Below are positions 44,869-54,136 of a DNA stretch of 64,000 nucleotides, piece after piece. Source of the DNA: Oceanisphaera arctica. GTDB taxonomy: Bacteria > Pseudomonadota > Gammaproteobacteria > Enterobacterales > Aeromonadaceae. The stretch lies in assembly GCF_002936955.1 (NCBI RefSeq), contig NZ_MPZM01000007.1:62001-126000 (forward strand), given 5' to 3'. Below the pieces are notes generated by a model. It was not told the origin of the DNA. It did no database searches and saw only the letters and a list, made by a program, of their open reading frames with translations. Made by a program: the position numbers and the translations under genes. Within the stretch, counting starts at the first letter, position 1; each line of letters starts with the position of its first letter.

Positions 44869-46388
44869 GCCTGCGGCGCCTCACTTTGCAGCAAAGCCGC
44901 ACGGCGCCGCTTGCGCCAGCTCATCAGCAGCGGCAGTACCAGTACCAGGACACTAAAGCCCCACAGGCTCAGGGTCACACCGTTGTTAAACAGAATGCTC
45001 CAGTCACCGGCACTGATAGACAGGGCCCGGCGCAGGTTGTCTTCCAGCACCTCGCCCAGCACCAGACCGAGGATCACCGGTGCCAGCGAGAAGTCCAGCT
45101 TGCGCAGGATAAAGCCGAACACACCCAGCAAAATCATGAAGAACAGATCGAAGCTGGCCCCGTGTATGGAATAGATGCCCACGAAGGTCAGCATCACTAT
45201 CACCGGCACCAGGTAGGCCTGACGCACACTCAGCATGCGCACGAAGATCCCGACCAGCGGCAGGTTCATCACCAGCAGGGCGATGTTGCCCACAAACATG
45301 GAGGCGATCAGACCCCAGGCGATATCCGGCTTCTGGCTGAACAGCAAGGGCCCCGGCGTCACATCAAACAGCAAGAGGGCGCCGAGCAGAATGGCGGTGG
45401 TGCCGGAACCGGGGATACCCAGGGTCAGCATCGGCACCATAGAGCCCACTGCCGCCGAGTTGTTGGCTGCTTCCGGCGCCGCCAGACCACGAATGTCACC
45501 ATTACCGAAGTCGTTGTTCTCGCCGGCCATGCGCTTTTCGGTACCGTAGGCCACGGCACTGGCCACGGAAGCACCGGTGCCGGGCAGCACGCCGATCACG
45601 AAGCCAATCAGGGTAGAGCGCAACACAGTCCAGCGCACCGCCACCAGATCTGCCGCCTTGACGAACGACTTGCTCACCTTGCCCACCTTGGTGTTGCCGC
45701 TGTAGTGATGCTCCACCAGCAGCAGAATTTCGCTGATGGCAAACATGCCGATCACCACCACCAGAAAATCGACACCGTCAAACAGGCTGGTCAGGCCAAA
45801 CGTGAAACGCAGTACACCGGTGCCCGAATCGACGCCAACGGTTGCCAGCACCAGACCGATGATGGCGCCGATCACGGTTTTTACCGGACGAGAGCCGACC
45901 ATGGAGGCCAGGCAACAGAGGGCGAACACCATCAACGCCACGAACTCCGCCGGCCCGAAGGTCACCGCCAGCCTGGTCAGTACCGGAGTGAAGATGACCA
46001 GCAGGACCAGCGCCCCCATGGAGCCGGCAAAAGACGACACCGCCGACAGCGCCAGCGCCCGACCGCCCTCGCCCCGTTTGGCCATGGGATAGCCGTCCAG
46101 CGTGGTCATGATGGCGCCCGCATCTCCGGGCACGTTGAGCAGTATGCTGGAGATACGACCGCCATATTCGGCGCCGTAATAGACCCCCGCCAGCAATATG
46201 ATGGCCGACGCCGGCTCCAGGCCCATGGAATAGGCCAGCGGCAACAAGATGGCGATGCCGTTGATGGGGCCTATGCCCGGCAGGGCGCCCATCAGGGTAC
46301 CGAAGAAACAGCCCGCCAGTACCAACGCCAGATTCATCGGCGTCAGGGCGACGGCAAAGCCTTCGGCCAGGCTAGAAAAGACATCCAT
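44865..46388 (-). CDS. tctA: Tripartite tricarboxylate transporter, large membrane subunit TctA
   Basis: 507 residues, about 12 transmembrane segments. Family motifs: GALPGIGPINGIAILLPL at the start, YYGAEYGGRISSILLNVPGD, and the repeat-half motif GVLPGTGASVASAVAYGTEK with LTLGIPGSGTTAILLGAL. Works with TctB and the periplasmic TctC to import citrate or related acids. ATG 46388 has GGAGG eight bases upstream; it starts four bases after tctB. Confidence 0.94.
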   Translation of the reverse strand: MDVFSSLAEGFAVALTPMNLALVLAGCFFGTLMGALPGIGPINGIAILLPLAYSMGLEPASAIILLAGVYYGAEYGGRISSILLNVPGDAGAIMTTLDGYPMAKRGEGGRALALSAVSSFAGSMGALVLLVIFTPVLTRLAVTFGPAEFVALMVFALCCLASMVGSRPVKTVIGAIIGLVLATVGVDSGTGVLRFTFGLTSLFDGVDFLVVVIGMFAISEILLLVEHHYSGNTKVGKVSKSFVKAADLVAVRWTVLRSTLIGFVIGVLPGTGASVASAVAYGTEKRMAGENNDFGNGDIRGLAAPEAANNSAAVGSMVPMLTLGIPGSGTTAILLGALLLFDVTPGPLLFSQKPDIAWGLIASMFVGNIALLVMNLPLVGIFVRMLSVRQAYLVPVIVMLTFVGIYSIHGASFDLFFMILLGVFGFILRKLDFSLAPVILGLVLGEVLEDNLRRALSISAGDWSILFNNGVTLSLWGFSVLVLVLPLLMSWRKRRRAALLQSEAPQA

Positions 46389-46392
46389 ACAA

Positions 46393-46827
46393 TTAACCTC
46401 CAAACACGGCGCCAACCGGCACATTCAGTTCCAGCACCAGGCTCAACAGCACGTAGCCCACGCCGCCCAAAGCGGCGGAATAGAGAACAGCCTTGCCCCA
46501 GCCCAGACCGAAGAGCCGGGCAAAGAGAGTACCAACCAGCAGGGTGGATACCATGAAACCCAGTACTTCAAAGCTCCAGGCATAAACCAGCAGACCCAGC
46601 ACCACCAGCAGGTGACGGCCAAACATGCTGCTGCCGTATTTCTCCTTCAGGCGATCGGGTCTGACTGCCAGCCAGGCCGTACATGCAAACAGCAGGACTG
46701 CCAGGATCAGGGGAATGGCCTTGGGGCCCACGGGTTCATATTGAAAGGGTACCTCGAGTTGCCAGGCGGCGGCCCCCAGGGCCACCGCCGCCAACATCAG
46801 TACCAGAGAAAAAAGACGATCTGCCAT
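46393..46827 (-). CDS. tctB: Tripartite tricarboxylate transporter, small membrane subunit TctB
   Basis: 144 residues with four hydrophobic helices, the small-subunit pattern. The segment YEPVGPKAIPLILAVLL after helix 1 and VLGFMVSTLLVGTLFARLFG are typical of TctB. Lies between tctC and tctA. Confidence 0.9.
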   Translation of the reverse strand: MADRLFSLVLMLAAVALGAAAWQLEVPFQYEPVGPKAIPLILAVLLFACTAWLAVRPDRLKEKYGSSMFGRHLLVVLGLLVYAWSFEVLGFMVSTLLVGTLFARLFGLGWGKAVLYSAALGGVGYVLLSLVLELNVPVGAVFGG

Positions 46828-46838
46828 ACGGCCCCCTC

Positions 46839-47825
46839 TTACTTGAGCAGTCCCATCTCGCGGGACAGAATCTGGAATTTATCGATTTCGGCCCGGATGT
46901 AGGCTTCAAACTCGTCACCGGCCATCGACAGCGGGAACAGGCCCTGATTGTTTCGTACCTGAGTAAAGGCATCGGTCTTATACAAATCATTGAACTGCTC
47001 TACCCAGTAGCCGTAAGCCTCGTCAGATGCCTCCGGCGCCATGTAGAAGCCACGCATGATGGGCCATTCCATATCGAAGCCCTGCTCCTGCGCGGTCGGA
47101 ATACCGGCATAATCGCCGTCCAGCCGCTCCGGTGACAGCACCGCCAGCACCCGGACTATGCCCGCGTCCAGCTGGCCCTTGATTTCGGACATGTCACCCG
47201 GATACACCTGAATGTGGTTACCCAGCACCGCCGCCATGGCATCGCCACCGCCCTCGTAGGCTACATACCGCATGGTGCGCGGATCCAGCCCCAGGCTGCG
47301 ATAGAGGAACGCCGCCTTCATCCAGTCCTGGCTGCCCACAGTGCCGCCGGCACCGAATACCAGGCTCGGGTTGGACTTTATCTCGTCCGCCAGCTCCTCC
47401 AGGCTGTTCCAGGGCGCATCGGCCTTGACGATGATGGCACCATAGTCGGTACCGACGGCACCAATCCAGCGGGCATCATCCACATCCAGATCCTTGCCAA
47501 ACTTGCTCAGCGCCAGGTTGAGGGAAGAGCCGGAACTGAACGCCACCACGGCGTTGTTGTCGGTACGACGGTTGCTGTTCATGTGGGTATAAGCCACGGC
47601 TCCCACGCCGCCGGGCATGAAGGTCACCCGCATCGGCTCTTCCAGCAGGCCAGACTTGTCCAGGCTGGAGGTCAGGATGCGACAGGTCAGATCAAAGCCA
47701 CCGCCCGGCTTGGCAGGGGCGATACATTCCGGTTTTTTGGGAGTAAAATCGGCATAAGCAGAGCCGGCGGCCATTACCAGCAGGCCGGCACCCAGAACAG
47801 CATGAACCAGAGGGGTTGATTTCAT
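46839..47825 (-). CDS. tctC: Tripartite tricarboxylate transporter substrate-binding protein TctC
   Basis: 328 residues with a signal peptide (1-25, AYA-DF). Periplasmic protein of the Bug/TctC fold; the substrate loop APAKPGGGFDLTCRIL and VTFMPGGVGAVAYTHM place it close to Salmonella TctC. Probable substrate citrate or another tricarboxylate. AAGGAG before the ATG. First gene of the operon; its promoter region carries 11-base-spaced direct repeats. Confidence 0.93.
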   Translation of the reverse strand: MKSTPLVHAVLGAGLLVMAAGSAYADFTPKKPECIAPAKPGGGFDLTCRILTSSLDKSGLLEEPMRVTFMPGGVGAVAYTHMNSNRRTDNNAVVAFSSGSSLNLALSKFGKDLDVDDARWIGAVGTDYGAIIVKADAPWNSLEELADEIKSNPSLVFGAGGTVGSQDWMKAAFLYRSLGLDPRTMRYVAYEGGGDAMAAVLGNHIQVYPGDMSEIKGQLDAGIVRVLAVLSPERLDGDYAGIPTAQEQGFDMEWPIMRGFYMAPEASDEAYGYWVEQFNDLYKTDAFTQVRNNQGLFPLSMAGDEFEAYIRAEIDKFQILSREMGLLK

Positions 47826-47909
47826 CTCGTTATCTCCTTGAGGACAATTCCATTTCGCCGTTCGCTTTATGTAAACGGCTTGTTAACATCGAGTATGCTA
47901 CCCCCCCAA

Positions 47910-47929
47910 GCTGTCACCAGGCTGTCACC
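47910..47929. promoter_or_regulatory. Direct repeat, probable TctD-binding site upstream of tctC
   Basis: GCTGTCACC occurs at 47910-47918 and again at 47921-47929, a period of 11 bases, one helical turn, as for OmpR/PhoB-type response regulators. On the minus strand a CATACT -10-like element follows about 12 bases on, so the repeats take the -35 place of the tctC promoter. Confidence 0.65.
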
Positions 47930-47949
47930 GCTCAACAGAGGAATAAATC

Positions 47950-48621
47950 GTGCGCATTCTTGTCATAGAAGACACCACAGTGCTGGGGGAAGCCATCGCC
48001 GACCGGTTGCAAAAGCTGGGCCACGGCACCGATCTTATCGGTAACGGTCGTCAGGCCGCCGACTGGCTGCGCCACCAGCGGGTCGATCTGATCATCCTGG
48101 ATCTCAACCTGCCCGGCCTCGGCGGCGAAGGGGTGCTGGCAGAGCTGCGCCAGCGCAAGACCGACACGCCGGTGTTGATCCTCACCGCCCGGAATCAGAT
48201 AGACGATCGCATCAAGCTGCTGGATCTGGGCGCCGACGATTACCTGACCAAACCCTTCGACTTCGGCGAGCTGGAAGCCCGGGTGCGGGCCCTGTTGCGA
48301 CGCAAGCAGGGCTATGCCTCCAATACCAGCGAGCACGGCAATTTGCTGTTCAACCGCGATGCCAAAACGGTCACCATCGACAATCAGCCCTGCCTCCTGG
48401 TCAACCGGGAGTTCCGCTTGCTGGAGATATTTCTGGGTGGACTGGAGCGGGTGATGAGCAAGGAAGAGCTGACCGAAAAGCTGTTCAATGCCGATGAAAC
48501 CCCGTCCGCCAACACCATAGAGCTTTATGTCGCCCGCCTGCGCAAAAAACTGGCCGGCAGCTCGGTACAGATACAGACACTGCGCGGCCTCGGTTATGTG
48601 GCGCGGGTCATACAGCCATGA
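47950..48621 (+). CDS. tctD: OmpR-family response regulator TctD
   Basis: 223 residues. Receiver domain with phospho-acceptor Asp51 (LIILDLNLPG), acidic pair E7/D8 and the YLTKPF lysine; C-terminal winged helix with NTIELYVARLRKKL. Start GTG 47950, after AGAGGA. Divergent from tctCBA, so it is most likely the activator of that operon, as in Salmonella and Pseudomonas. The stop overlaps the sensor start (ATGA). Confidence 0.92.
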   Translation: MRILVIEDTTVLGEAIADRLQKLGHGTDLIGNGRQAADWLRHQRVDLIILDLNLPGLGGEGVLAELRQRKTDTPVLILTARNQIDDRIKLLDLGADDYLTKPFDFGELEARVRALLRRKQGYASNTSEHGNLLFNRDAKTVTIDNQPCLLVNREFRLLEIFLGGLERVMSKEELTEKLFNADETPSANTIELYVARLRKKLAGSSVQIQTLRGLGYVARVIQP

Positions 48622-50024
48622 ACAAGGCCCCGGGCCGTCATCCGGCTCTGCGTCGGCGCCTGCTGCTCAGCGGCGCTGTGCTCGCCGGCCTGGCGTTCTT
48701 GGCGATGGGGCTGATGATCTCGTACAGCAAAAAAACCGCCGATCGCAGCTACGACATCATGCTCAACAGCGCCACTCTGCAGATGGCCAATGCGGTCCGC
48801 CACACCGAGCAGGGCGTTATCGTGGATATTCCGGTTTCCGCCTTCGCCACTCTGGCTCTGGCGCCACAGGACCGCGTCTTCTACCGGATCAGCATCAACG
48901 GCACCTTCCTGACCGGTTATCGCTCATTGCCGGGTCTGCCGCCCAGCTCCCCGGCCCAGCGGCAGCTGACCCTGCAACAACCGGACTTCTTCGATGCCGA
49001 ATTTGACGGCGAGCCGGTTCGGGTGGCCCGACTTATCCGTTTGAATACCGAACGGCTGCCCCACGATGAAATTCAGATAGAAGTGGCCCAGACCCGGCTC
49101 GCCCGTCAGCAACTCGCCGACGAGATCCTGTATCCGGCTCTGGAGCTGATCCTCGGGCTGCTGTTCAGCGCCCTGCTGCTGTTGTGGCTCGGTATCTATT
49201 ACGCCCTGCGCCCCTTTGCCCTGATTGCCCGGGCGCTGGCCCGGCGACGGCCCCGGGATCTGACGCCCCTGTCATTACCCGTGCCCAGGGAAACCCTGCC
49301 GCTGCTGAACACCATCAATCATTTCATTGCTCGCCAGCAGCAAATGCTGTCCCGGCTGGAAGCCAGAACCTCGGTCGCCGCCCACCAGCTGCGCACTCCC
49401 CTCGCCAGCCTGCGCGCCCTGAGCCAGAACGCCCGGGACGAGCAGGACGCCGATAAACAACGCACACAGCTGCACGGTCTGATAGAGCAATGCGATCAGC
49501 TGGCGCTCACCGTCGATCACCTGCTGAATCAGGCGATGCTGGACCATCGTTTTCACAGCCAGGAGCTGATACCGGTAGAACTGAATGTCCTGGTCAGAAA
49601 GGCTTGTCTTGCACTGGCCGTACCGGCCCTGCAACGAGAGGTCGCGCTGTCTTTCGAGCCGGCGGACACGCCCTTGTGGATCCGGGGAGACGAGGTTGCC
49701 CTGATCCAGATGCTGAACAACCTGATTGATAATGCCGTGGCCCACTCTCCCCCCAACAGCCAGGTGGAGATATTGCTGCGCGAGGTACCCGAACCGACCG
49801 TCCTTATCCGGGATCGGGGACCGGGTATTCCCACTACCGAGAAAGAAAAGGTATTCGAGCGTTTCTACCGGGGCAGCCAGCACCGCTATCGGGGCTCCGG
49901 CCTTGGCATGGCCATCGCCCGGGATGTGGCGGAGCACCACGGCGCCCGCATCCTGTTGCAGGACAACGAGCCTGGCGGATTGCAGGTCGAGATCCATTTC
50001 AAATCCCACCGGAGCCTTTCATGA
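48618..50024 (+). CDS. tctE: Sensor histidine kinase TctE
   Basis: 468 residues. Two transmembrane helices (about 14-34 and 172-194) enclose a periplasmic sensor part of some 135 residues. H-box SVAAHQLRTPLASLRAL, N-box LNNLIDNAVAHSPPN, G1 IRDRGPGIPTTEKEKVFERF and G2 GSGLGMAIARD are all intact. Overlaps both neighbours by four bases. Partner of TctD. Confidence 0.92.
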   Translation: MNKAPGRHPALRRRLLLSGAVLAGLAFLAMGLMISYSKKTADRSYDIMLNSATLQMANAVRHTEQGVIVDIPVSAFATLALAPQDRVFYRISINGTFLTGYRSLPGLPPSSPAQRQLTLQQPDFFDAEFDGEPVRVARLIRLNTERLPHDEIQIEVAQTRLARQQLADEILYPALELILGLLFSALLLLWLGIYYALRPFALIARALARRRPRDLTPLSLPVPRETLPLLNTINHFIARQQQMLSRLEARTSVAAHQLRTPLASLRALSQNARDEQDADKQRTQLHGLIEQCDQLALTVDHLLNQAMLDHRFHSQELIPVELNVLVRKACLALAVPALQREVALSFEPADTPLWIRGDEVALIQMLNNLIDNAVAHSPPNSQVEILLREVPEPTVLIRDRGPGIPTTEKEKVFERFYRGSQHRYRGSGLGMAIARDVAEHHGARILLQDNEPGGLQVEIHFKSHRSLS

Positions 50025-51100
50025 TACTGCCACGCTTGCTCACACCTGCACTGAGCCTGTTGCTCCTGGTTCTGCCTGTGCAGGCGGCGCAGGAATTCCT
50101 GCTGCCAGCTCCGGCGGACTCCCAGCGACAGCTGGTGATTTACAGCGCCACCGACTATCGCCACCTGCAACCGCTGCTGCAGCATTTTCAGAAAGATCAC
50201 CCACAGCTGAGCATCCGCCTGGTGGATCTGAATACCCGGGAATTGCATGACCGCTTTCTGACCGAAGGCCCCGACTCGCCGGCGGATCTGCTGATTAGCT
50301 CGGCCATGGACCTTCAGCTCAAGCTGGTCAACGACGGCCACGCCCGCCCCTACCGCTCCAGCCACACCCTGGCGCTACCCAGCCAGGCGCACTGGCGCCA
50401 TGAACTGTTCGCCTTCACCTTCGAGCCGGTGCTGACGGTCTTTAACCGGACCCTGATCGGCCCGCACCCCGTTCCTCGCAGCCGACAGGAATTGCTCACG
50501 CTGCTGCGCCAGGATCCCGCCCGTTTTGCCGGCCGCATCACCACCTACGATATAGCGGGCAGTGGCGTCGGCTATCTGCTGGCCAGCCAGGACAGCCAGC
50601 AGGGACTCATGTACGGCCGTCTGCTGGAAGCCTTCGGCAGCCTCGCCGTTCACCTCGACGACACCAGTAACGGTATGCTGGAAAGCCTGGCTCAGGGCCG
50701 GATGGCCATCGGCTATAACCTGCTCGGCTCCTATGTTTCTTCGGCACTGGCGCGCTACCCACAGCTGGAGGCGCTGGCGCCCGAAGACTATACCCTGATG
50801 CTGATGCGACTGGCGCTGATCCCCACCACGGCGCCACACCCTGCCGCCGCCGGTGAGCTGATCGATTTCATGCTGTCGGCCCGCGGTCAGGCGCTGCTCG
50901 CCCAAAACGGCCTGCATCCCCTGCTGGAACCGGACTCGGGTCAGCTCCGGTTGGCGGTACAGGCCCAGGGTCCCATCACCCTCATCCCCCTGACGCCGGC
51001 GTTACTGCCGCTGCAGGACCGGTTCGCCAGAAAGCACTTCATCGACACCTGGACCCACTCCATCACGGCCGCGCCGTCCGCCACGCCCGATCCAGAATAA
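50021..51100 (+). CDS. Periplasmic solute-binding protein translated with the TctDE sensor pair
   Basis: 359 residues with a signal peptide (1-22, VQA-AQ). ABC-type solute-binding fold of the iron(III)/phosphonate-like class 2 group: QLVIYSATDYRHLQPLLQHF at the start, and LLISSAMDLQLKLVNDGHA. Its ATG overlaps the tctE stop (ATGA) and no permease or ATPase gene follows, so it is more likely a ligand-presenting partner of the sensor than a transport component. A terminator follows at once. Ligand unknown. Confidence 0.82.
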   Translation: MILPRLLTPALSLLLLVLPVQAAQEFLLPAPADSQRQLVIYSATDYRHLQPLLQHFQKDHPQLSIRLVDLNTRELHDRFLTEGPDSPADLLISSAMDLQLKLVNDGHARPYRSSHTLALPSQAHWRHELFAFTFEPVLTVFNRTLIGPHPVPRSRQELLTLLRQDPARFAGRITTYDIAGSGVGYLLASQDSQQGLMYGRLLEAFGSLAVHLDDTSNGMLESLAQGRMAIGYNLLGSYVSSALARYPQLEALAPEDYTLMLMRLALIPTTAPHPAAAGELIDFMLSARGQALLAQNGLHPLLEPDSGQLRLAVQAQGPITLIPLTPALLPLQDRFARKHFIDTWTHSITAAPSATPDPE

Positions 51101-51134
51101 AAAAGAGGCTTGCCGATAACGGCAAGCCTCTTTT
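51101..51134. terminator. Intrinsic terminator between the sensor operon and hldE
   Basis: Perfect 15-bp stem AAAAGAGGCTTGCCG with its complement (51120-51134), loop ATAA. A and T runs on both sides make it bidirectional. Confidence 0.92.
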
Positions 51135-51180
51135 AGTCCGGTGCAGTACTAACCCACCGGTTCCCGACTTTTTCGGCGGC

Positions 51181-52608
51181 TTATCCGCGGGTGCGAATGG
51201 CCTGGATGATAGCAGTGGTGGAGCAACCGTCTTCGAAGTTGAGCACCTTGACCTCGCCGCCATTGGCGGTGACTTCCTCGAAACCGGCAATCTCTTCCGG
51301 CTTGTAGTCGCCGCCTTTGACCAGCACATCCGGCAGGGTCTCGGCGATCAACCGCTGCGGGGTATCCTCGACGAAGGGCACCACCCAGTCGACCGCCCCC
51401 AGGCCTGCCAGCACTGCCATGCGTCTGTCTACCGTGTTCACTGGGCGACCGTCGCCCTTGAGCGCACGCACCGAGGCATCGGTATTTACCGCCACTATCA
51501 GGCGGTCACCCAGCTGGCGAGCATGGTTCAGGTAGGAAACATGACCGGCGTGCAGTATGTCAAAACAGCCGTTGGTCATAACGATTTTCTCGCCGCGACG
51601 ACGGGCCGCGTCCACCACGTATTTCAGCTGCTGCTCGCTCACCACGCCCATGCCGGATTCGGGCGCACCGTACAGCACGTTCGCCAGCTCGATGGCAGAC
51701 ACCGTGGAGGTACCCAGCTTGCCCACCACTATGCTGGCGGCCACGTTGGCCAGGGCACAGGCTTCGTCCAGCGGCAGACCGGCGGCCAGGCTGGTGGCCA
51801 GGGTGGCAATCACAGTATCGCCGGCACCGGTAACATCGAACACCTCATGGGCCTGGGCCGGCAGATGCAGTTCGTCTTCGTCGGCGCGGATCAGGGTCAT
51901 GCCATGCTCGGAGCGGGTGACCAGCAGAGCCTTGAAGTCGAACTTTTTCATCAGTTCCCGCCCGCGGGCTACCAGTTCCTGCTCGTCTTTCACCTTGCCC
52001 ACCACGGCTTCGAATTCGCTCATATTGGGGGTAAGCAGGGTGGCGCCGCGGTATTTTTCGAAGTCGGATCCCTTGGGATCCACCAGCACAGGCACGCCGG
52101 CCTCATTGGCGGCCTGGATCAACGTCTGCACCTGCGTCAGGGCGCCCTTGGCGTAATCCGACAGCACCACCACACCGGCCTGGCTCAGGGCTGCACGGGT
52201 CTTGTCGGTCAGCGGTGCGGCGTCTTCCTGGGCAAAGCTTTCTTCGAAATCCAGCCGTAGCAGCTGCTGGTTGCGGCTCATCACCCGCAACTTGGTGATG
52301 GTGGGGTGGCTGGTGAGGCGCACGAAGTCACACTCGACGCCTACGCCCTGCATCTTGTCCTGCAGCGAGGTCGCCGCCTCGTCGGCTCCGGTCAGGCCCA
52401 GCAGACGGGCCTTGGCACCCAATGCCGCCACGTTCAGCGCCACGTTGGCCGCGCCGCCGGGACGTTCTTCGTTGTGCTCGACCTTGACCACAGGCACCGG
52501 AGCTTCGGGCGAGATACGTCCGGTGGGGCCAGACCAGTAACGATCCAGCATGACATCTCCTACCACCAGCACCCTGGCACTATCGAATTCCGGCAACTTG
52601 ATCTTCAT
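51181..52608 (-). CDS. hldE: Bifunctional heptose kinase/adenylyltransferase HldE
   Basis: 475 residues. Makes ADP-heptose for the LPS core. N-terminal ribokinase-type domain (1-315) with [11 protein letters not shown] and [11 protein letters not shown]-terminal nucleotidyltransferase (340-475) with [16 protein letters not shown]. The ATG at 52608 gives the family length. Divergent from lpxL. In E. coli hldE follows glnE on the same strand; here lpxL and a four-helix-bundle gene stand between them. Confidence 0.96.
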   Translation of the reverse strand: MKIKLPEFDSARVLVVGDVMLDRYWSGPTGRISPEAPVPVVKVEHNEERPGGAANVALNVAALGAKARLLGLTGADEAATSLQDKMQGVGVECDFVRLTSHPTITKLRVMSRNQQLLRLDFEESFAQEDAAPLTDKTRAALSQAGVVVLSDYAKGALTQVQTLIQAANEAGVPVLVDPKGSDFEKYRGATLLTPNMSEFEAVVGKVKDEQELVARGRELMKKFDFKALLVTRSEHGMTLIRADEDELHLPAQAHEVFDVTGAGDTVIATLATSLAAGLPLDEACALANVAASIVVGKLGTSTVSAIELANVLYGAPESGMGVVSEQQLKYVVDAARRRGEKIVMTNGCFDILHAGHVSYLNHARQLGDRLIVAVNTDASVRALKGDGRPVNTVDRRMAVLAGLGAVDWVVPFVEDTPQRLIAETLPDVLVKGGDYKPEEIAGFEEVTANGGEVKVLNFEDGCSTTAIIQAIRTRG

Positions 52609-52761
52609 GGTTCCGACTCTTTTGAACATGGGAAAGGGGAAATATTATCACAGCCACCCATAATCGCACCCGTCGACCGGCCTTTGGTGGCCATTCGTGG
52701 CCGAGTTAATTAGAATTCCGTCACTTGTTGATAATGACGAATGTTGATAATGGCGACCGCA

Positions 52762-53685
52762 ATGCACAACTCTCGACTTCCTCCCTTTACCGCCGCGCTG
52801 CTGCACCCGCGCTATCTGTTTAACTGGCTGGGGCTCGGCCTGCTGTGGCTCTTGGTCACCCTGCTGCCCTGGCGCGCCCAGATGGCACTGGGTCGCGGCC
52901 TGGGCCGATTGTCGATGAAGGCACTGAAGTCCCGGGTCAAGGTCGCCCGCCGCAACCTGGAGCTGGCTCTGCCGGAGCTTGACGAGAGTGCGCGGGAACG
53001 CACACTCAAGGCCAACTTCGAGAGCGTCGGCTGCGCCATCTTCGAGACTGGCATGGCCTGGTTCTGGCCGCACTGGCGCATGAAGGCCATCACCCGCATG
53101 GAAGGCACAGAGCACGTGGACGCCGCCGTGGCCAGGGGCCAGGGCATGCTGTTGCTGTCGGCCCACTTTTTAACTCTTGAGCTGAACGCCCGTCAGTTCG
53201 GTCTCTACCGGCCGGGCGTGGGCGTCTATCGCCCCAACACCAATCCGGTACTGGAATACGCCCAGGTGCAGGGTCGCTGCCGTTCCAACAAGTATCTGGT
53301 GGACCGACTCAACATCAAGGGCATGCTCAAGGCCCTGCGTCAGGGTGATGCGCTCTGGTACGCGCCGGACCACGACTACGGCAGCCATGCCAGCGTGTTC
53401 GTGCCCTTCTTTGCCGTCGAAGAGGCCGCCACCATCACCGGCACCGCCACCCTGGCCCGGGTGAAGAAAACCGTGACCCTGCCCTGTTTCACCCTGCGCG
53501 AGAAAGACGGTTACCGACTGCTGATCCAGGCCCCCATCGCCGACTTCCCGGTCGGTGACGACATGGCGGACGCCATCGCCAGCAACCAGGTGATCGAAGC
53601 CGCCATCCGCCTGGCTCCGGAGCAGTACATGTGGCTGCACCGCCGCTTCAAGACCACCCCGAAAGGAGTACCGTACCGGTACTGA
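52762..53685 (+). CDS. lpxL: Lipid A lauroyl-type acyltransferase (LpxL/LpxP)
   Basis: About 307 residues. Adds a secondary acyl chain to Kdo2-lipid IVA at the inner membrane. N-terminal membrane anchor (LFNWLGLGLLWLLVTLLPW), catalytic HFLTLE (the HX4E motif), GVYRPNTNPVLEYAQ, and the end APEQYMWLHRRFKTTPKGVP. The start is not certain: ATG 52762 (MHNSRLPPFTAALLHPRY) matches relatives best; ATGs at 52741 and 52750 are in frame. Which fatty acid is used cannot be told. Confidence 0.92.
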   Translation: MHNSRLPPFTAALLHPRYLFNWLGLGLLWLLVTLLPWRAQMALGRGLGRLSMKALKSRVKVARRNLELALPELDESARERTLKANFESVGCAIFETGMAWFWPHWRMKAITRMEGTEHVDAAVARGQGMLLLSAHFLTLELNARQFGLYRPGVGVYRPNTNPVLEYAQVQGRCRSNKYLVDRLNIKGMLKALRQGDALWYAPDHDYGSHASVFVPFFAVEEAATITGTATLARVKKTVTLPCFTLREKDGYRLLIQAPIADFPVGDDMADAIASNQVIEAAIRLAPEQYMWLHRRFKTTPKGVPYRY

Positions 53686-53705
53686 CTGTCATAAAAGCGG
53701 GATCA

Positions 53706-54136
53706 GGGATTGGGGACTCGGGAATGGAGCAGCCGTTGTCAGCTCTCTAGTTTCCTTTTGATGCTGCTCTGCAAGCCGTTGAGCAACCGAAAGGTACGCT
53801 CCAGCTGTTGAAAAACATCGTGTGTCTCCGGCAGCAGACCAAGCATGCAGGCTATCTCCATCTGGGTATTAAGCTCATTCAGCGAGCCTCGGGCAATACT
53901 CAGAAAATGTGCGTATTCACGAGTACTTGATCTGGCAACGCCTTCGGCAATGTTGGAAGGCACCGAGATGGCCGCCCTGAGCATCTGGGATGTCAGGCCA
54001 AACAGCTCGGCCCGGGGAAATGCCGACGAGACCTCATAGGTCAGTTTTACCAGCAGCATGGCCTCACGCCAGACATCCAGTCGCTTGTGCGTCTTCATAC
54101 TTCACCCCCAGTCCCGAATCCCTAGTCCCCAATCCC
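53706..54136. mobile_element. Inverted-repeat cassette carrying a four-helix-bundle gene
   Basis: GGGATTGGGGACT (53706-53718) and AGTCCCCAATCCC (54124-54136) are exact inverted copies, each next to further GGGA/TCCC-rich repeat units (ACTCGGGAAT; GTCCCGAATCCC). They enclose the single gene at 53739-54098. Similar GGGATTGGGGA-type repeats are often seen around this gene family. Confidence 0.7.
53739..54098 (-). CDS. Four-helix-bundle protein (23S rRNA intervening-sequence protein family)
   Basis: 119 residues, all helical, TIGR02436/S23 family: RLDVWREAMLLVKLTYEVS in helix 1, FGLTSQMLRAAISVPSNIAE in helix 2, then YAHFLSIARGSLNELNTQME in helix 3, and a last helix. First found inside 23S rRNA intervening sequences and related to the Avd proteins of diversity-generating retroelements; function unknown. 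Here it sits alone between lpxL and glnE within an inverted-repeat cassette. Confidence 0.9.
   Translation of the reverse strand: MKTHKRLDVWREAMLLVKLTYEVSSAFPRAELFGLTSQMLRAAISVPSNIAEGVARSSTREYAHFLSIARGSLNELNTQMEIACMLGLLPETHDVFQQLERTFRLLNGLQSSIKRKLES

Noticed and set aside
44697-46556. 619-codon plus-strand ORF opposite tctA/abrB
   Set aside because: Antisense shadow rich in His, Gln and Arg; the minus-strand frames encode clear TctA and AbrB proteins.
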